Below are positions 41,412-49,717 of a stretch of DNA of 64,000 nucleotides, one piece after another. Below the pieces are notes generated by a model, which saw only the letters and a list, made by a program, of their open reading frames with translations, was not told the origin of the DNA and did no database searches. The position numbers and the translations under genes were made by a program. Source of the stretch: an uncultured Chitinophagaceae bacterium (GTDB lineage Bacteria > Bacteroidota > Bacteroidia > Chitinophagales > Chitinophagaceae); NCBI GenBank assembly GCA_936908745.1, contig CAKZFX010000020.1, forward strand, positions 1-64,000, written 5' to 3'. Numbering within the stretch: the stretch's first letter is position 1; the number at the start of each line of letters is the position of its first letter.

Positions 41412-43115
41412 ATGAAAAAGCATACGATTTCAGCGATACTGATGATGGTGGCCATTTTGGTCATCACCGGCTTCCAGGTATACTGGTTAAAAAACAACTA
41501 TGACCGGGAAAAACAAAGCCTTGAAATCAAAACCTCGGCGGCTTTCAGGCAAACGATCCTGCAACTGCAGTCGCATAAACTGAAACTCGAAACATTCGAC
41601 TTTGCAAAAGATACAGTACGCACTGCTGATGTGGCCATCCGCAGAGTGCCACGTCGTGTGGCAGTAAAAGCGCCAGCCCCGGCACAAGAACAAGTGATTG
41701 ACATCCTCAATTTATTGCAGGAAAAAATAAGGGATTCGGCAGGTGGTCAAAAAGGAAGAATTGTTATCCGCAGTGGCGGCACAACAGATTCAATGATGCG
41801 TGGATTGAAAGGAAGCGTTAGCTCGATTACTATTTCCACTAACATGGATTCATTAATGCAGCTTAATCCTGACCTGATACAGGATGTGCATGTGATGAAG
41901 AAAAAGGATTCGGGTGGCGCTGTTATCATCGGGATGAGAGAACGGCCGATGAGAACGATCATAAGAGATTCTTTCCGTTTTCATACGACGACGCAGACAG
42001 AACCGGTTGTTATAGACAACAGGATGATCCCCGTTCCTGCCATGCCATTGCAGCCCGGCGAAGAAATACAGGCCGACAAAAAGAGCAATATGGTGTTCCG
42101 GTTCCTGTATAATATGGATTCACTGACACTCAAAGATTCGGTGACGGTACGGGAAGTGGACAGTGCATTTGCACAACGGCTAAAAGCCGATAAAATAAAT
42201 ATTGGGTTTGTGGTGAACCGTCTTGACAGCGTTTCTACCAGTTTACCCAATGCGGTTACAATTGGTTTTTCCAAACCGGCTACCTACAGTTTTTCTTTGT
42301 TGAACTCATTCAACTATTACTTTGGCAAACTGAAACTGCCTTTACTTTTTTCTTTGTTGCTGATAGGCATTACCATTGCTTCTTTTGTGCTGCTGTATAG
42401 AAATATGATGCGGCAGAAAAGACTGGCCGATCTGAAAAATGAATTTATCAGTAATATCACGCATGAATTGAAAACACCCATTGCCACTGTAGGCGTGGCG
42501 ATTGAAGCGTTAAAAAGCTTTAATGCGATTGATGATCCTAAGCGGACACAGGAATACCTGTCTATTTCTCAAAATGAATTGCAGCGATTGAACCTGCTGG
42601 TGGATAAAGTGCTGAAGCTTTCTATGTTTGAGAAAAAGGAAGTGGAACTTAAATACGAATTGTTAAACCTGCCTGATATTGTGGATGAAGTAGTGGCTTC
42701 CATGCGCCTGCAAATTGAGAAACACAGGGCGGTTGTTACGGTCAACACAGAAGGCGATTGCAGCCTCCAGGCGGACAGGTTGCATTTATTAAGCGTTGTG
42801 TTCAACTTGCTGGATAATGCCCTGAAATATGGCAGCGATGCACCCCAGATAAAGATTAACATGGAGGAGAAGGAAAGCAGCATTGAGTTGAAAATAGCCG
42901 ACAATGGCATTGGTATTCCGGCTGACTATACCAACAAAGTATTTGATAAATTTTTCCGTGTGCCGCATGGCGACACACATAATGCAAAAGGCTATGGCCT
43001 TGGTTTAAGTTATGTGGCACATGTGATTAAGAAACACAAAGGAACGATCAGCGTACAAAGCGAAACCGGCAAAGGCAGTACCTTTGTGATCAACCTTCCC
43101 AAACAAACCACATGA
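41412..43115 (+). CDS. Sensor histidine kinase
   Basis: 567 residues. Membrane helix 1 (ISAILMMVAILVITGFQVYW), a long periplasmic region (about 30-290), then membrane helix 2 (LPLLFSLLLIGITIASFVLL). There is no HAMP domain; a short linker leads to the kinase: H box EFISNITHELKTPIATVG, N box NLLDNALKYG, G1 DNGIGIPADY and G2 KGYGLGLSYV. The stop overlaps the response-regulator start by 4 bases (ATGA), so the two are a translationally coupled pair. The ligand is unknown. The periplasmic segment has several Ser/Thr/Asp-rich strands and no known sensor fold. Confidence 0.93.
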   Translation: MKKHTISAILMMVAILVITGFQVYWLKNNYDREKQSLEIKTSAAFRQTILQLQSHKLKLETFDFAKDTVRTADVAIRRVPRRVAVKAPAPAQEQVIDILNLLQEKIRDSAGGQKGRIVIRSGGTTDSMMRGLKGSVSSITISTNMDSLMQLNPDLIQDVHVMKKKDSGGAVIIGMRERPMRTIIRDSFRFHTTTQTEPVVIDNRMIPVPAMPLQPGEEIQADKKSNMVFRFLYNMDSLTLKDSVTVREVDSAFAQRLKADKINIGFVVNRLDSVSTSLPNAVTIGFSKPATYSFSLLNSFNYYFGKLKLPLLFSLLLIGITIASFVLLYRNMMRQKRLADLKNEFISNITHELKTPIATVGVAIEALKSFNAIDDPKRTQEYLSISQNELQRLNLLVDKVLKLSMFEKKEVELKYELLNLPDIVDEVVASMRLQIEKHRAVVTVNTEGDCSLQADRLHLLSVVFNLLDNALKYGSDAPQIKINMEEKESSIELKIADNGIGIPADYTNKVFDKFFRVPHGDTHNAKGYGLGLSYVAHVIKKHKGTISVQSETGKGSTFVINLPKQTT

Positions 43116-43804
43116 GCAAAATAAAGGTCTTATACGTAGAGGACGAGCTTTTCTTAGGCAAGATAGTACGGGAAAGCCTCGAAAGCCGTGGCTTTGAAGT
43201 GATCATGGAAAGCGATGGTGCCAAAGTGCTGGACAGTTTCAAAAAATCAACACCGGATATCTGTGTGCTGGATGTGATGCTGCCCAACAAAGATGGCTTT
43301 ACGATCGCTGATGAGATTCGTGAGCTGAATGAAGAAGTGCCGATCATTTTCCTGACGGCCAAAACACAGACTGAAGATGTGGTGAAAGGGTTTACCATTG
43401 GCGGCAATGACTATATCCGCAAGCCGTTCAGTATGGAAGAACTGATCGTTCGTATTCAAAGCCTGATACGCAACAAAGCAGAGGGAGCGCCTGCCAAGCT
43501 CACCGCTGAATCGGTGACGATCGGGAAATATAACTTTCAAATAAACCGGCAGGTACTCAGCAATGGAAAGGAAGAAAAAAAACTGTCCTACCGCGAAAGC
43601 GAATTGCTGAAACTCTTATACGAAAACAGGGATAAGATCATTGACCGGAAAGATATCCTGAACTTACTCTGGGGGAATGACTCTTTCTTTAACAGCCGCA
43701 ACCTTGATGTGTATATAACAAAATTGCGCAGCTATCTTAAAGACGACTCCGAATTAGAGATCCTGACGATCAAAGGGATTGGTTATCGTTTTATCACCGG
43801 CTAA
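43112..43804 (+). CDS. OmpR-family response regulator
   Basis: 230 residues. Receiver domain 1-120: VLYVEDELFLGKIVRESL, phospho-Asp in DICVLDVMLPNKDG, IIFLTAKTQ and the Lys in YIRKPFSMEELI. C-terminal winged helix 130-230 (YRESELLKLLYENRDKIIDR; NSRNLDVYITKLRSYLKDD; IKGIGYRFI). It is activated by the kinase encoded just upstream. The GGTTAA repeats before the operon are the obvious candidate binding sites. Confidence 0.95.
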   Translation: MSKIKVLYVEDELFLGKIVRESLESRGFEVIMESDGAKVLDSFKKSTPDICVLDVMLPNKDGFTIADEIRELNEEVPIIFLTAKTQTEDVVKGFTIGGNDYIRKPFSMEELIVRIQSLIRNKAEGAPAKLTAESVTIGKYNFQINRQVLSNGKEEKKLSYRESELLKLLYENRDKIIDRKDILNLLWGNDSFFNSRNLDVYITKLRSYLKDDSELEILTIKGIGYRFITG

Positions 43805-43820
43805 AATACCAGTCAACACA

Positions 43821-43878
43821 AGATGGTTTTGCTTTGTGTCCTTTGCGAGGATTTCGCTCTGTGTCCTTTGTGGTTAAT
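43821..43878. repeat. Intergenic repeat, copy 5 (CTTTGTG variant)
   Basis: Carries GCTTTGTGTCCTTTGCGAGG and CGCTCTGTGTCCTTTGTGG, the same word set as copy 3 but only one arm. It fills the space between the two-component operon and nagA. Confidence 0.55.
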
Positions 43879-43899
43879 ATCTTTACAGGAAAATAACCT

Positions 43900-45006
43900 T
43901 TGAACCCTGTCATAGCGTATACAGCTTCCCGAATTTTTACCGGCGACACCTGGCTCAACGATCATGCGGTGTTAGTGAAAGATAAAAAGATCGTGGACCT
44001 TTTACCTGTGGCTGAATTACCAGCAGGTATACCCCTTACCAACTTTGGCGATGCAGTTATCGCAGCAGCGTTTATTGATTTACAGATCTATGGTGCGTAT
44101 GGAAAACTGCTGGCTGTTCACCCCGATTCGGATGCGTTATGTAAGCTCAATGAATATTGCAACAAAGGCGGCACGGCTTATTGCCTGCCCACCGTTGCCA
44201 CAAATACACTTGAAATATTCCGGAAATGTATAGATGCCGTAAGGGATTACTGGCAGCAAGATGGTAAAGGCGTATTGGGTTTGCACCTCGAAGGTCCGTG
44301 GATCAACGCCGCCAAACGAGGTGCACATATCGAATCCCTGATCCATGTACCGACGATAGAAGAGGTAAAAGAACTGCTTGCCTACGGTAAGGGTGTGATT
44401 AAAATGATAACGCTGGCACCGGAAATATGCAGCAAGGAAATTATTGAGCTGATCCTTTCGCTGGATATTATTATTTCTGCCGGTCATAGCAATGCTACTT
44501 ATGCGGAAGCCAAGCAGGGATTTGCCAACGGCATAACAACCGTTACTCATTTATTTAATGCGATGAGCCCTTTGCAACATCGTGAGCCTGGGATGGCAGG
44601 TGCGGTGATGGATGATGAAAATACATTTTCCAGCATTATACCCGATGGTTATCATGTTGACTTTGCCGCTATCCGTATTGCCAAGCAAGCAATGAGGGAA
44701 AGACTGTTTGTGATCACCGACGCCGTCACCGATACAACAGAAGGTTATTACCCGCATGAACTCAAGGGCGATAAATACGAAGCATCGGGCATCCTCAGCG
44801 GCTCTGCATTGACAATGGCGAAAGCGGTAAAAAATCTCGTTGACAACAAGGTAACAGATCTAGGCGAAGCCTTACGTATGTGCAGCCTCTACCCTGCGCA
44901 GGTGGCGGGCCTGGATAAGCAACTGGGAAAAATAGAGAAAGGTTATGAGGCATCTCTCGTGGCGCTGGACAAGGAAATGAATGTGCTTGAATGTATCGTT
45001 AGCTGA
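43900..45006 (+). CDS. nagA: N-acetylglucosamine-6-phosphate deacetylase
   Basis: 368 residues; TTG start at 43900, since no in-frame ATG precedes the conserved N-terminus (ASRIFTGDTWLNDHAVLVKD). Metal-dependent amidohydrolase that removes acetate from GlcNAc-6-phosphate in amino-sugar recycling. Motifs: LGLHLEGPWINAAKRGAH (metal Glu), SAGHSNATYAEA and TVTHLFNAMSP (metal His), and LFVITDAV (catalytic Asp). The N-terminal metal-binding HxH is replaced by DLQIYG, as in other NagA enzymes. It has no nagB or PTS neighbour. The 3' end overlaps the convergent gene by 8 bases. Confidence 0.95.
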   Translation: MNPVIAYTASRIFTGDTWLNDHAVLVKDKKIVDLLPVAELPAGIPLTNFGDAVIAAAFIDLQIYGAYGKLLAVHPDSDALCKLNEYCNKGGTAYCLPTVATNTLEIFRKCIDAVRDYWQQDGKGVLGLHLEGPWINAAKRGAHIESLIHVPTIEEVKELLAYGKGVIKMITLAPEICSKEIIELILSLDIIISAGHSNATYAEAKQGFANGITTVTHLFNAMSPLQHREPGMAGAVMDDENTFSSIIPDGYHVDFAAIRIAKQAMRERLFVITDAVTDTTEGYYPHELKGDKYEASGILSGSALTMAKAVKNLVDNKVTDLGEALRMCSLYPAQVAGLDKQLGKIEKGYEASLVALDKEMNVLECIVS

Positions 45007-45520
45007 TCGTTTTCAACTCTTCGGTTCCTGCGCCGAATAATCCTTTTTCATTGGCATAGAGATGCCAGAAATATTTAACCGCCGTCAGTATATCTTCTTC
45101 GGATTGGTTTTGTGTGTTGTGCAGCGGAATTTTTTTACGGAAACCTTTGGTGGGGTCTTCCTTGGTAAATTCTACCACTAATTGAAACTTATCGGTTGTA
45201 TCATATATTCTTTTGCGGACTCCTTCGGATATAAAGGCGTTTAATAAATGTTGCCAGTCAGTCACCAGATTTTCCATGTGGTAAATACCTGTTTTATTAA
45301 TTCGAATATATACCTGAGGACTGGTTGCTTTTTTCAGGTGTAAAAAAGAAGGTAGCATAAAAGCCAATAGTGCAGCTTCTCCGCCCAAAGCCTTGTTATA
45401 GATCATCATACCAATACCGACACCTGCCACGGCAAAGTATAAGACTGCCATTACATAATTCAATACTTTTTCTTCCCTGACGGTGAACTGCTGGCCTTCA
45501 TGTTTTGGTTGCAAACCCAT
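44999..45520 (-). CDS. Two-helix membrane protein of unknown function
   Basis: 173 residues. Two membrane helices near the N-terminus (YVMAVLYFAVAGVGIGMMI; GEAALLAFMLPSFLHL), then a soluble PH-like region (YIRINKTGIYHMENLVTDW; FQLVVEFTKEDPTKGFRKKI). The layout resembles small bacterial PH-domain membrane proteins, but the match is structural guesswork. It overlaps the end of nagA by 8 bases. Confidence 0.7.
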   Translation of the reverse strand: MGLQPKHEGQQFTVREEKVLNYVMAVLYFAVAGVGIGMMIYNKALGGEAALLAFMLPSFLHLKKATSPQVYIRINKTGIYHMENLVTDWQHLLNAFISEGVRKRIYDTTDKFQLVVEFTKEDPTKGFRKKIPLHNTQNQSEEDILTAVKYFWHLYANEKGLFGAGTEELKTIS

Positions 45521-45538
45521 GCTTAAAAATACAGAAAT

Positions 45539-45624
45539 TCACCGCAGGGAAATAGCGAAAAGAGTTTGCGCAGCGTGTTGTATAATCTCTGCGTATCTCT
45601 GCAACTCCTATTCTCTGCGGTAAA
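45539..45624. repeat. Intergenic palindromic repeat, copy 6
   Basis: Begins CACCGCAGGGAAATAGCG and ends ATTCTCTGCGGTAA, with GCGCAGCG and CTCTGCGTATCTCTGCAAC inside; the ends pair over about 8 bases. Same plan as copy 1. Confidence 0.6.
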
Positions 45625-45629
45625 AAAAA

Positions 45630-46394
45630 CTATTCAGGAAGATTCTTTTTCTCCACCGGGTCTTTATCAAAATACACATCCTTAAATAACATCATCTTCC
45701 ACAGCTTGCGTTCATTTTCTCTTGGAAAACCACAGCGGTCGGCAAACACATCCGTGTCTTTGTAGGTGCCGAATAATTTATCCCACAATGGCAGGTCAGA
45801 AAAATTGTACTTGTGTACGCCTAACTGGTGATGAATAGAATGCAGCTCCGGCGTCTGGATAATATACTTCATCCAGCGTGGCGACTTGATATTGGAGTGA
45901 TAAAAATACTCGCCGGTGGCAGCAAAGAAATTTAACCAGAAAGCACCTTCCAGTGATAAACCCAGCAATGGATAAACCAGCAGCGCAATCAAAAAGGAAT
46001 CAGCTACTATTTCTACCGGGTGTTTATAAAACGAAGTCAATGCCTCAATCCTTGACGGCGAATGATGTATTTGATGAAACACCACCCAGAAACCATTGGC
46101 ATGACGGATGCGATGCCACCAGTAAAAAAAGAATGTACTGATGAGCCAGCCAATAAAACCTTCGAGCAACGGCAACTGCAAATTACCCATATGAAAAACG
46201 GAAGAGCCGCTCAGCCAGTTAAACCAAAGCTTATTAGTACCGAATGTGATACCGATTTGAAATGCATTGACCAGCAACACACGGAAATACCAACCCTTGC
46301 TGTTGGGCAACTCACGACCGGGTACCAATCGTTCCCATACCAAGAAAATGATCGTAACGATAACAGTGCAGATAGTCGGCAACCAGAGGCTCAT
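45630..46394 (-). CDS. Sterol desaturase/fatty acid hydroxylase-family protein
   Basis: 254 residues, about four membrane helices. The three His boxes that bind a di-iron centre are present: WWHRIRH near residue 92, HQIHHSP near 107 and HSIHHQLG near 185. In addition HPVE and YFYHSNI carry further His in family positions. Members hydroxylate or desaturate lipids; substrate here unknown (fatty acid, sphingolipid or hopanoid-type lipids are all possible). It appears to be a single gene. Confidence 0.9.
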   Translation of the reverse strand: MSLWLPTICTVIVTIIFLVWERLVPGRELPNSKGWYFRVLLVNAFQIGITFGTNKLWFNWLSGSSVFHMGNLQLPLLEGFIGWLISTFFFYWWHRIRHANGFWVVFHQIHHSPSRIEALTSFYKHPVEIVADSFLIALLVYPLLGLSLEGAFWLNFFAATGEYFYHSNIKSPRWMKYIIQTPELHSIHHQLGVHKYNFSDLPLWDKLFGTYKDTDVFADRCGFPRENERKLWKMMLFKDVYFDKDPVEKKNLPE

Positions 46395-46461
46395 AATGCT
46401 GAATTGTGGTCTCTAAAGTAAGCCAACTATCGCCTGTATCAATACCGCCTTGACGGTAGCC

Positions 46462-47094
46462 TTATGCGATCTCGGTCACGAAGGTTTCCCTTGGTGTCCT
46501 TGTTTTTTTCATGTTCACCAGCCAGTCGCCTTCTGTGTCGCGGTAGCCCAATGGTAAAATCACAACGCTTTTCAAACCTTGTTCATGCAGACCCAGTATT
46601 TCATCCAGTTTATCTGCCTGGAAACCTTCCATCGGTGTGGCGTCCACTTGTTGCTCTGCAGCAGCGGCAATGGCAAGGCCAAATGCGATATAGGCTTGCT
46701 TGGCCGAATGGGTGGCTTGCAAATCCTGTCCCAGCGGACCAAAGGCGCTCCATAGCTTTTCCCTGTACTCATCCATGGCGGATGATGGCAGGCTTCTTTC
46801 TTCCGCCGTTCTTGTTAATACATGATCAATACGTTCCTGTGTATAACCATCCCATGCGGCAAAGACCAACAGGTGCGAGCAATCGGTGATCTGGCTTTGG
46901 CCGTAGCTGATGGCCTTAATTTGTTCGAGCAAGGTTTTATTGCTTACTACAAATAGCTGGTAAGGTTGTAAACCAGCCGAGGAAGGCGCCAAACGGGCGG
47001 CTTCCACTATATAATCCAGTTTTTCTTGTGGCACGGCCTGGCCGTTCATTTTCTTGGTGGCATAGCGCCACTGGAGTGTTTCGAGTAAAGACAT
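46462..47094 (-). CDS. NAD(P)H-dependent nitroreductase-family oxidoreductase
   Basis: 210 residues of the NfsB/FMN nitroreductase fold: LQWRYATKKMNGQAVPQEKL at the N-terminus, ARLAPSSAGLQPYQLFVVSN (FMN-binding), AFGLAIAAAAEQQVDATPM (dimer and FMN contacts) and ILPLGYRDTEGDW near the C-terminus. It reduces quinones or nitroaromatics with FMN. It is divergent from an HxlR regulator with a dyad between them, so it is likely the regulator's target and is induced by electrophiles. Confidence 0.93.
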   Translation of the reverse strand: MSLLETLQWRYATKKMNGQAVPQEKLDYIVEAARLAPSSAGLQPYQLFVVSNKTLLEQIKAISYGQSQITDCSHLLVFAAWDGYTQERIDHVLTRTAEERSLPSSAMDEYREKLWSAFGPLGQDLQATHSAKQAYIAFGLAIAAAAEQQVDATPMEGFQADKLDEILGLHEQGLKSVVILPLGYRDTEGDWLVNMKKTRTPRETFVTEIA

Positions 47095-47149
47095 TATTCA
47101 GAATTTGATTGGAAAAAGAACAAAAGCCTTTTGCAGATTGTTGATACAG

Positions 47150-47173
47150 GCTGGTGACACAGAGGTAACCAGC
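47150..47173. promoter_or_regulatory. Candidate HxlR operator
   Basis: GCTGGTGAC (47150-47158) and GTAACCAGC (47165-47173) are 9-bp arms with one mismatch around 6 bases, ending 8 bases before the HxlR start codon. The position in a divergent promoter fits autorepression and control of the nitroreductase. Confidence 0.55.
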
Positions 47174-47181
47174 TATCATCT

Positions 47182-47535
47182 ATGACAACAGTTATAAGAG
47201 ACGAAGTGGAATGTAAACGCACGATCCTTGCCGTGCATGATGCGATGGAAGTATTGCAGGGCAAATGGAAACTGCCGCTGATCGCCGCTATCTCTTCCGG
47301 GCATTGCAGCTACGCAGAACTACTGCGTTCTGTAAAAGGCATTTCCGGTAAAATGCTCAGCCGGGAACTTAAGCAACTGGAGCAACATCATATTATTACC
47401 CGCACTGTACTCGACACCCGCCCGCTCTCCGTGGAATATCGCTTAACAGAATATGGCGAAAAAATAAATCCCGTTATTCAAAGCCTCGCCAATTGGGGTT
47501 TTGAACACCGCAAAATGGTTTTTGGGAAGCCCTAA
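47182..47535 (+). CDS. HxlR-family transcriptional regulator
   Basis: 117 residues, a single winged-helix domain: LQGKWKLPLIAAISSGHCSYAELLRS-type N-terminal helix, recognition region GISGKMLSRELKQLEQHHII, wing SVEYRLTEYGEKINPV. It has Cys residues near positions 11 and 41; in HxlR relatives such as YodB and HypR the conserved N-terminal Cys senses quinones or disulphide stress. With the divergent nitroreductase it likely forms a self-contained electrophile response. Confidence 0.92.
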   Translation: MTTVIRDEVECKRTILAVHDAMEVLQGKWKLPLIAAISSGHCSYAELLRSVKGISGKMLSRELKQLEQHHIITRTVLDTRPLSVEYRLTEYGEKINPVIQSLANWGFEHRKMVFGKP

Positions 47536-47570
47536 AATAGCATTATTGATAATCAATTACTTAGTCTTGT

Positions 47571-47670
47571 TTGCGGCGAATAAAGCCTATATTCACCGCA
47601 TAAAATGCGGCGAATAATTTAGAAATGCGGTGAATAAGTCGTATATTCACCGCATAAAATGCGGCGAATG
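47571..47670. promoter_or_regulatory. Six-half-site inverted-repeat array upstream of fic
   Basis: Half-sites TGCGG(C/T)GAATA (reverse, R) and TATTCACCGCAT (forward, F) occur as R 47571, F 47590, R 47605, then R 47625, F 47644, R 47659. The R-F-R triple is duplicated with an exact 54-base offset. Each F-R pair forms an 11-bp stem with an AAA loop. The last half-site overlaps the ATG of the fic gene, so protein binding or an RNA hairpin there would block translation initiation. Confidence 0.75.
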
Positions 47671-48780
47671 GCGAGGTATATACATCAATTACATAATTGG
47701 CCAGACTTTATCTGGGAGCAGGAAACACTGGCAACACGGTTGGCCGAAGTGCGCCACCGCCAGGGTCGCTTATTGGGCAAAATGGAGAGCCTTGGCTTTC
47801 ACTTGCAGGAAGAAGCCACTTTGCAGACATTGACGCTGGACGTTTTAAAATCAAGCGAAATAGAAGGCGAGGTATTAAATGCCGACCAGGTGCGTTCGTC
47901 CATAGCGAGGCATTTGGGCATGGACATAGCAGGGTTGGTACCTGCCGACCGAAATGTGGAGGGCGTGGTGGAGATGATGCTGGATGCAACGCAGAATAAT
48001 CAACTACCCCTTACAGAGCATCGCCTGTTTGACTGGCATGCTGCCTTGTTTCCAACCGGCCGCAGTGGTATGCATACAATCGTAGTGGGTGGGTGGAGAG
48101 ATAATGCAAAAGAAGATCCGATGCAGGTGGTGTCGGGCCCGCTAGGCCGGCAGGTGGTGCATTTCGAGGCGCCGGACGCAGATGTTGTTGCGCAGGAAAT
48201 GAAATCGTTTCTGCAATGGTTCAATACATCAACCAACTTAGACCCGGTCATAAAAGCAGCGGTTGCTCATTTGTGGTTTGTAACGATACACCCTTTTGAT
48301 GATGGCAATGGCCGTATAGCCCGTGCCATAGCGGATATGCAGTTGGCAAGAGCCGATGAAACGAAGCAACGGTTTTACAGTATGTCTGCACAGATAAGAA
48401 AGGAGCGCAAAGCCTACTATGATATACTGGAAAAGACACAGAAAGGCGACCTGGATATAACCGATTGGCTGGAGTGGTTTTTAGATTGTTTGGAAAGAGC
48501 ATTGCTTGCCACCGACGAAACACTAAGCGTGGTAATGAAGAAAGTGAAATTTTGGGAAAAGCATGAAACGGCTTCTTTTAATGACCGGCAGGTATTGATG
48601 CTGAATAAACTATTGGATGATGCTTTCTTTGGCAAACTGACTTCTTCCAAATGGGCCACCATAACCAAAAGCTCTTCTGATACGGCGCTGAGGGATATAC
48701 AGGACCTGATGAATAGAAAAGTGTTGGTAAAGGAAGTGGGTGGAGGAAGGAGTACGAGTTATGTGCTGATGGATTTGTGA
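47668..48780 (+). CDS. Fic-domain protein (DUF4172 N-terminus, wHTH C-terminus)
   Basis: 370 residues from ATG 47668; an ATG three codons earlier is also possible, but family members begin with ARYIHQLHNWPDFIW. The DUF4172 part is residues 1-85. The Fic motif HPFDDGNGRIAR is at about 208-219, with all catalytic residues intact, so AMP transfer from ATP to a target protein is expected. The inhibitory motif S(x)3EG is present as SSEIEG at about 62-67, placing it in the class with an N-terminal inhibitory helix. Residues about 295-370 look like a winged helix (DTALRDIQDLMNRKVLVKEV), which suggests DNA binding and control of its own promoter array. No antitoxin gene is adjacent. Confidence 0.93.
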   Translation: MARYIHQLHNWPDFIWEQETLATRLAEVRHRQGRLLGKMESLGFHLQEEATLQTLTLDVLKSSEIEGEVLNADQVRSSIARHLGMDIAGLVPADRNVEGVVEMMLDATQNNQLPLTEHRLFDWHAALFPTGRSGMHTIVVGGWRDNAKEDPMQVVSGPLGRQVVHFEAPDADVVAQEMKSFLQWFNTSTNLDPVIKAAVAHLWFVTIHPFDDGNGRIARAIADMQLARADETKQRFYSMSAQIRKERKAYYDILEKTQKGDLDITDWLEWFLDCLERALLATDETLSVVMKKVKFWEKHETASFNDRQVLMLNKLLDDAFFGKLTSSKWATITKSSSDTALRDIQDLMNRKVLVKEVGGGRSTSYVLMDL

Positions 48781-49013
48781 TTTTGGGATTTTGATTTTGG
48801 ATTGCTGACAGGCAGTAAATTCTTTCCTTCTTTGTCAAGAAAATTACCTACTTCATTTAGCAGCCAGTTTATAGAAGTGAAATCATTGCTAAGTGTTTTC
48901 TTCAATTCCTTCCATAGTATACGGCGACGATCATCTTGTTCTAACGGAGCAAGCAGGCTCTCTATCTTGCTGTTCAGCCGGACTATTTCAGTTGTCTTTG
49001 CCATAACATACAT
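48759..49013 (-). CDS. Hypothetical helical protein divergent from XRE gene
   Basis: 84 residues, strongly helical (VRLNSKIESLLAPLEQDDRR; ILWKELKKTLSNDFTSINWL) with a polar, low-complexity tail rich in Ser and Lys. A second in-frame ATG at 49004 is equally possible. It ends inside the fic 3' end (22-base convergent overlap) and starts back-to-back with an XRE regulator. The layout is that of a toxin-antitoxin-like or regulated accessory gene, but the sequence itself has no known toxin motif. Confidence 0.55.
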   Translation of the reverse strand: MYVMAKTTEIVRLNSKIESLLAPLEQDDRRRILWKELKKTLSNDFTSINWLLNEVGNFLDKEGKNLLPVSNPKSKSQNHKSIST

Positions 49014-49044
49014 TTTTAGGAGTCAATATTCACTCTGTAAATAT

Positions 49045-49062
49045 AATGACATATTCGTCATT
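49045..49062. promoter_or_regulatory. Candidate XRE operator
   Basis: AATGAC (49045-49050) and GTCATT (49057-49062) are perfect inverted 6-bp arms around 6 bases, midway between the divergent hypothetical gene and the XRE gene. Confidence 0.4.
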
Positions 49063-49099
49063 GTTCAAAAAATTCTTTAGCGCCACCTTGTAGCTGTAA

Positions 49100-49327
49100 A
49101 TGGCACAAATCCGCGACAATCGTTTATTACAAAAGATAGCGTTGGTTCTTAAAGAACTAAGGGAAGATTGTGAGTTGACGCAAGAGCAGGTCTACAACGA
49201 TACTAATATTCATATCGGCCGGGTTGAAACAGCTAAAGCCAATCTTTCTGTCAGCACGTTGGCTGTGCTTTGCGAGTATTTTGATATTAAGTTGTCGGAG
49301 TTTTATAGAAGGGTGGAGAGTAAATGA
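49100..49327 (+). CDS. XRE-family DNA-binding protein
   Basis: 75 residues, a lone helix-turn-helix: LKELREDCELTQEQVYNDTN (first helices) and HIGRVETAKANLSVSTLAVL (recognition helix and following helix), ending with YFDIKLSEFYRR. It probably represses the divergent gene at 49013 and itself through the nearby dyad. Small orphan XRE proteins are common in mobile islands and toxin-antitoxin loci. Confidence 0.88.
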   Translation: MAQIRDNRLLQKIALVLKELREDCELTQEQVYNDTNIHIGRVETAKANLSVSTLAVLCEYFDIKLSEFYRRVESK

Positions 49328-49390
49328 AAAGATATTTACATACTTGACACAGACAATTAAGGAAATTATATTTGGATACGAATAACCACT

Positions 49391-49717
49391 ATGGTTCAGA
49401 TATTAATTCTATTACTTTTTATTGTTTTTGTCATAGCCATCAGGCTATTGGGTCGCTGGAAGTTTGAAGATGAACGGGAACAGCGTCGAAAAAACTACCG
49501 GAATGTTTATCTTAAATCTGATGCCTGGAAGCGCAAGCGTTATGTAGTAATGAAAAGAGATAATTGGCGTTGTGTTCATTGTGGTGCGCCAGCTACACAA
49601 GTCCACCATAAACGATACTTGCGAAATATTGGTAAAGAGCCAATAGAATGGCTCGTTTCATTGTGCAAACCTTGTCATGATGCTGAACATGGCATTAATC
49701 AGCATCATCAGCAATAA
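49391..49717 (+). CDS. HNH endonuclease with N-terminal membrane helix
   Basis: 108 residues. Residues about 3-22 (VQILILLLFIVFVIAIRLLG) form a membrane anchor, followed by a basic stretch. The HNH domain runs from about 50: KRDNWRCVHCGAPATQVHHK (first Cys pair and the HH of the beta-beta-alpha fold), then LVSLCKPCHDAEHG (second Cys pair and the final His). All zinc-site and catalytic positions are present. The target DNA is unknown. A membrane-tethered HNH nuclease could act on incoming DNA (inference). The 3' end overlaps a convergent GIY-YIG gene by 23 bases. Confidence 0.88.
   Translation: MVQILILLLFIVFVIAIRLLGRWKFEDEREQRRKNYRNVYLKSDAWKRKRYVVMKRDNWRCVHCGAPATQVHHKRYLRNIGKEPIEWLVSLCKPCHDAEHGINQHHQQ

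Noticed and set aside
47571..47670. CRISPR-like array before fic
   Set aside because: Units are inverted half-sites with 3-22 base gaps, with no constant spacers and no cas genes.
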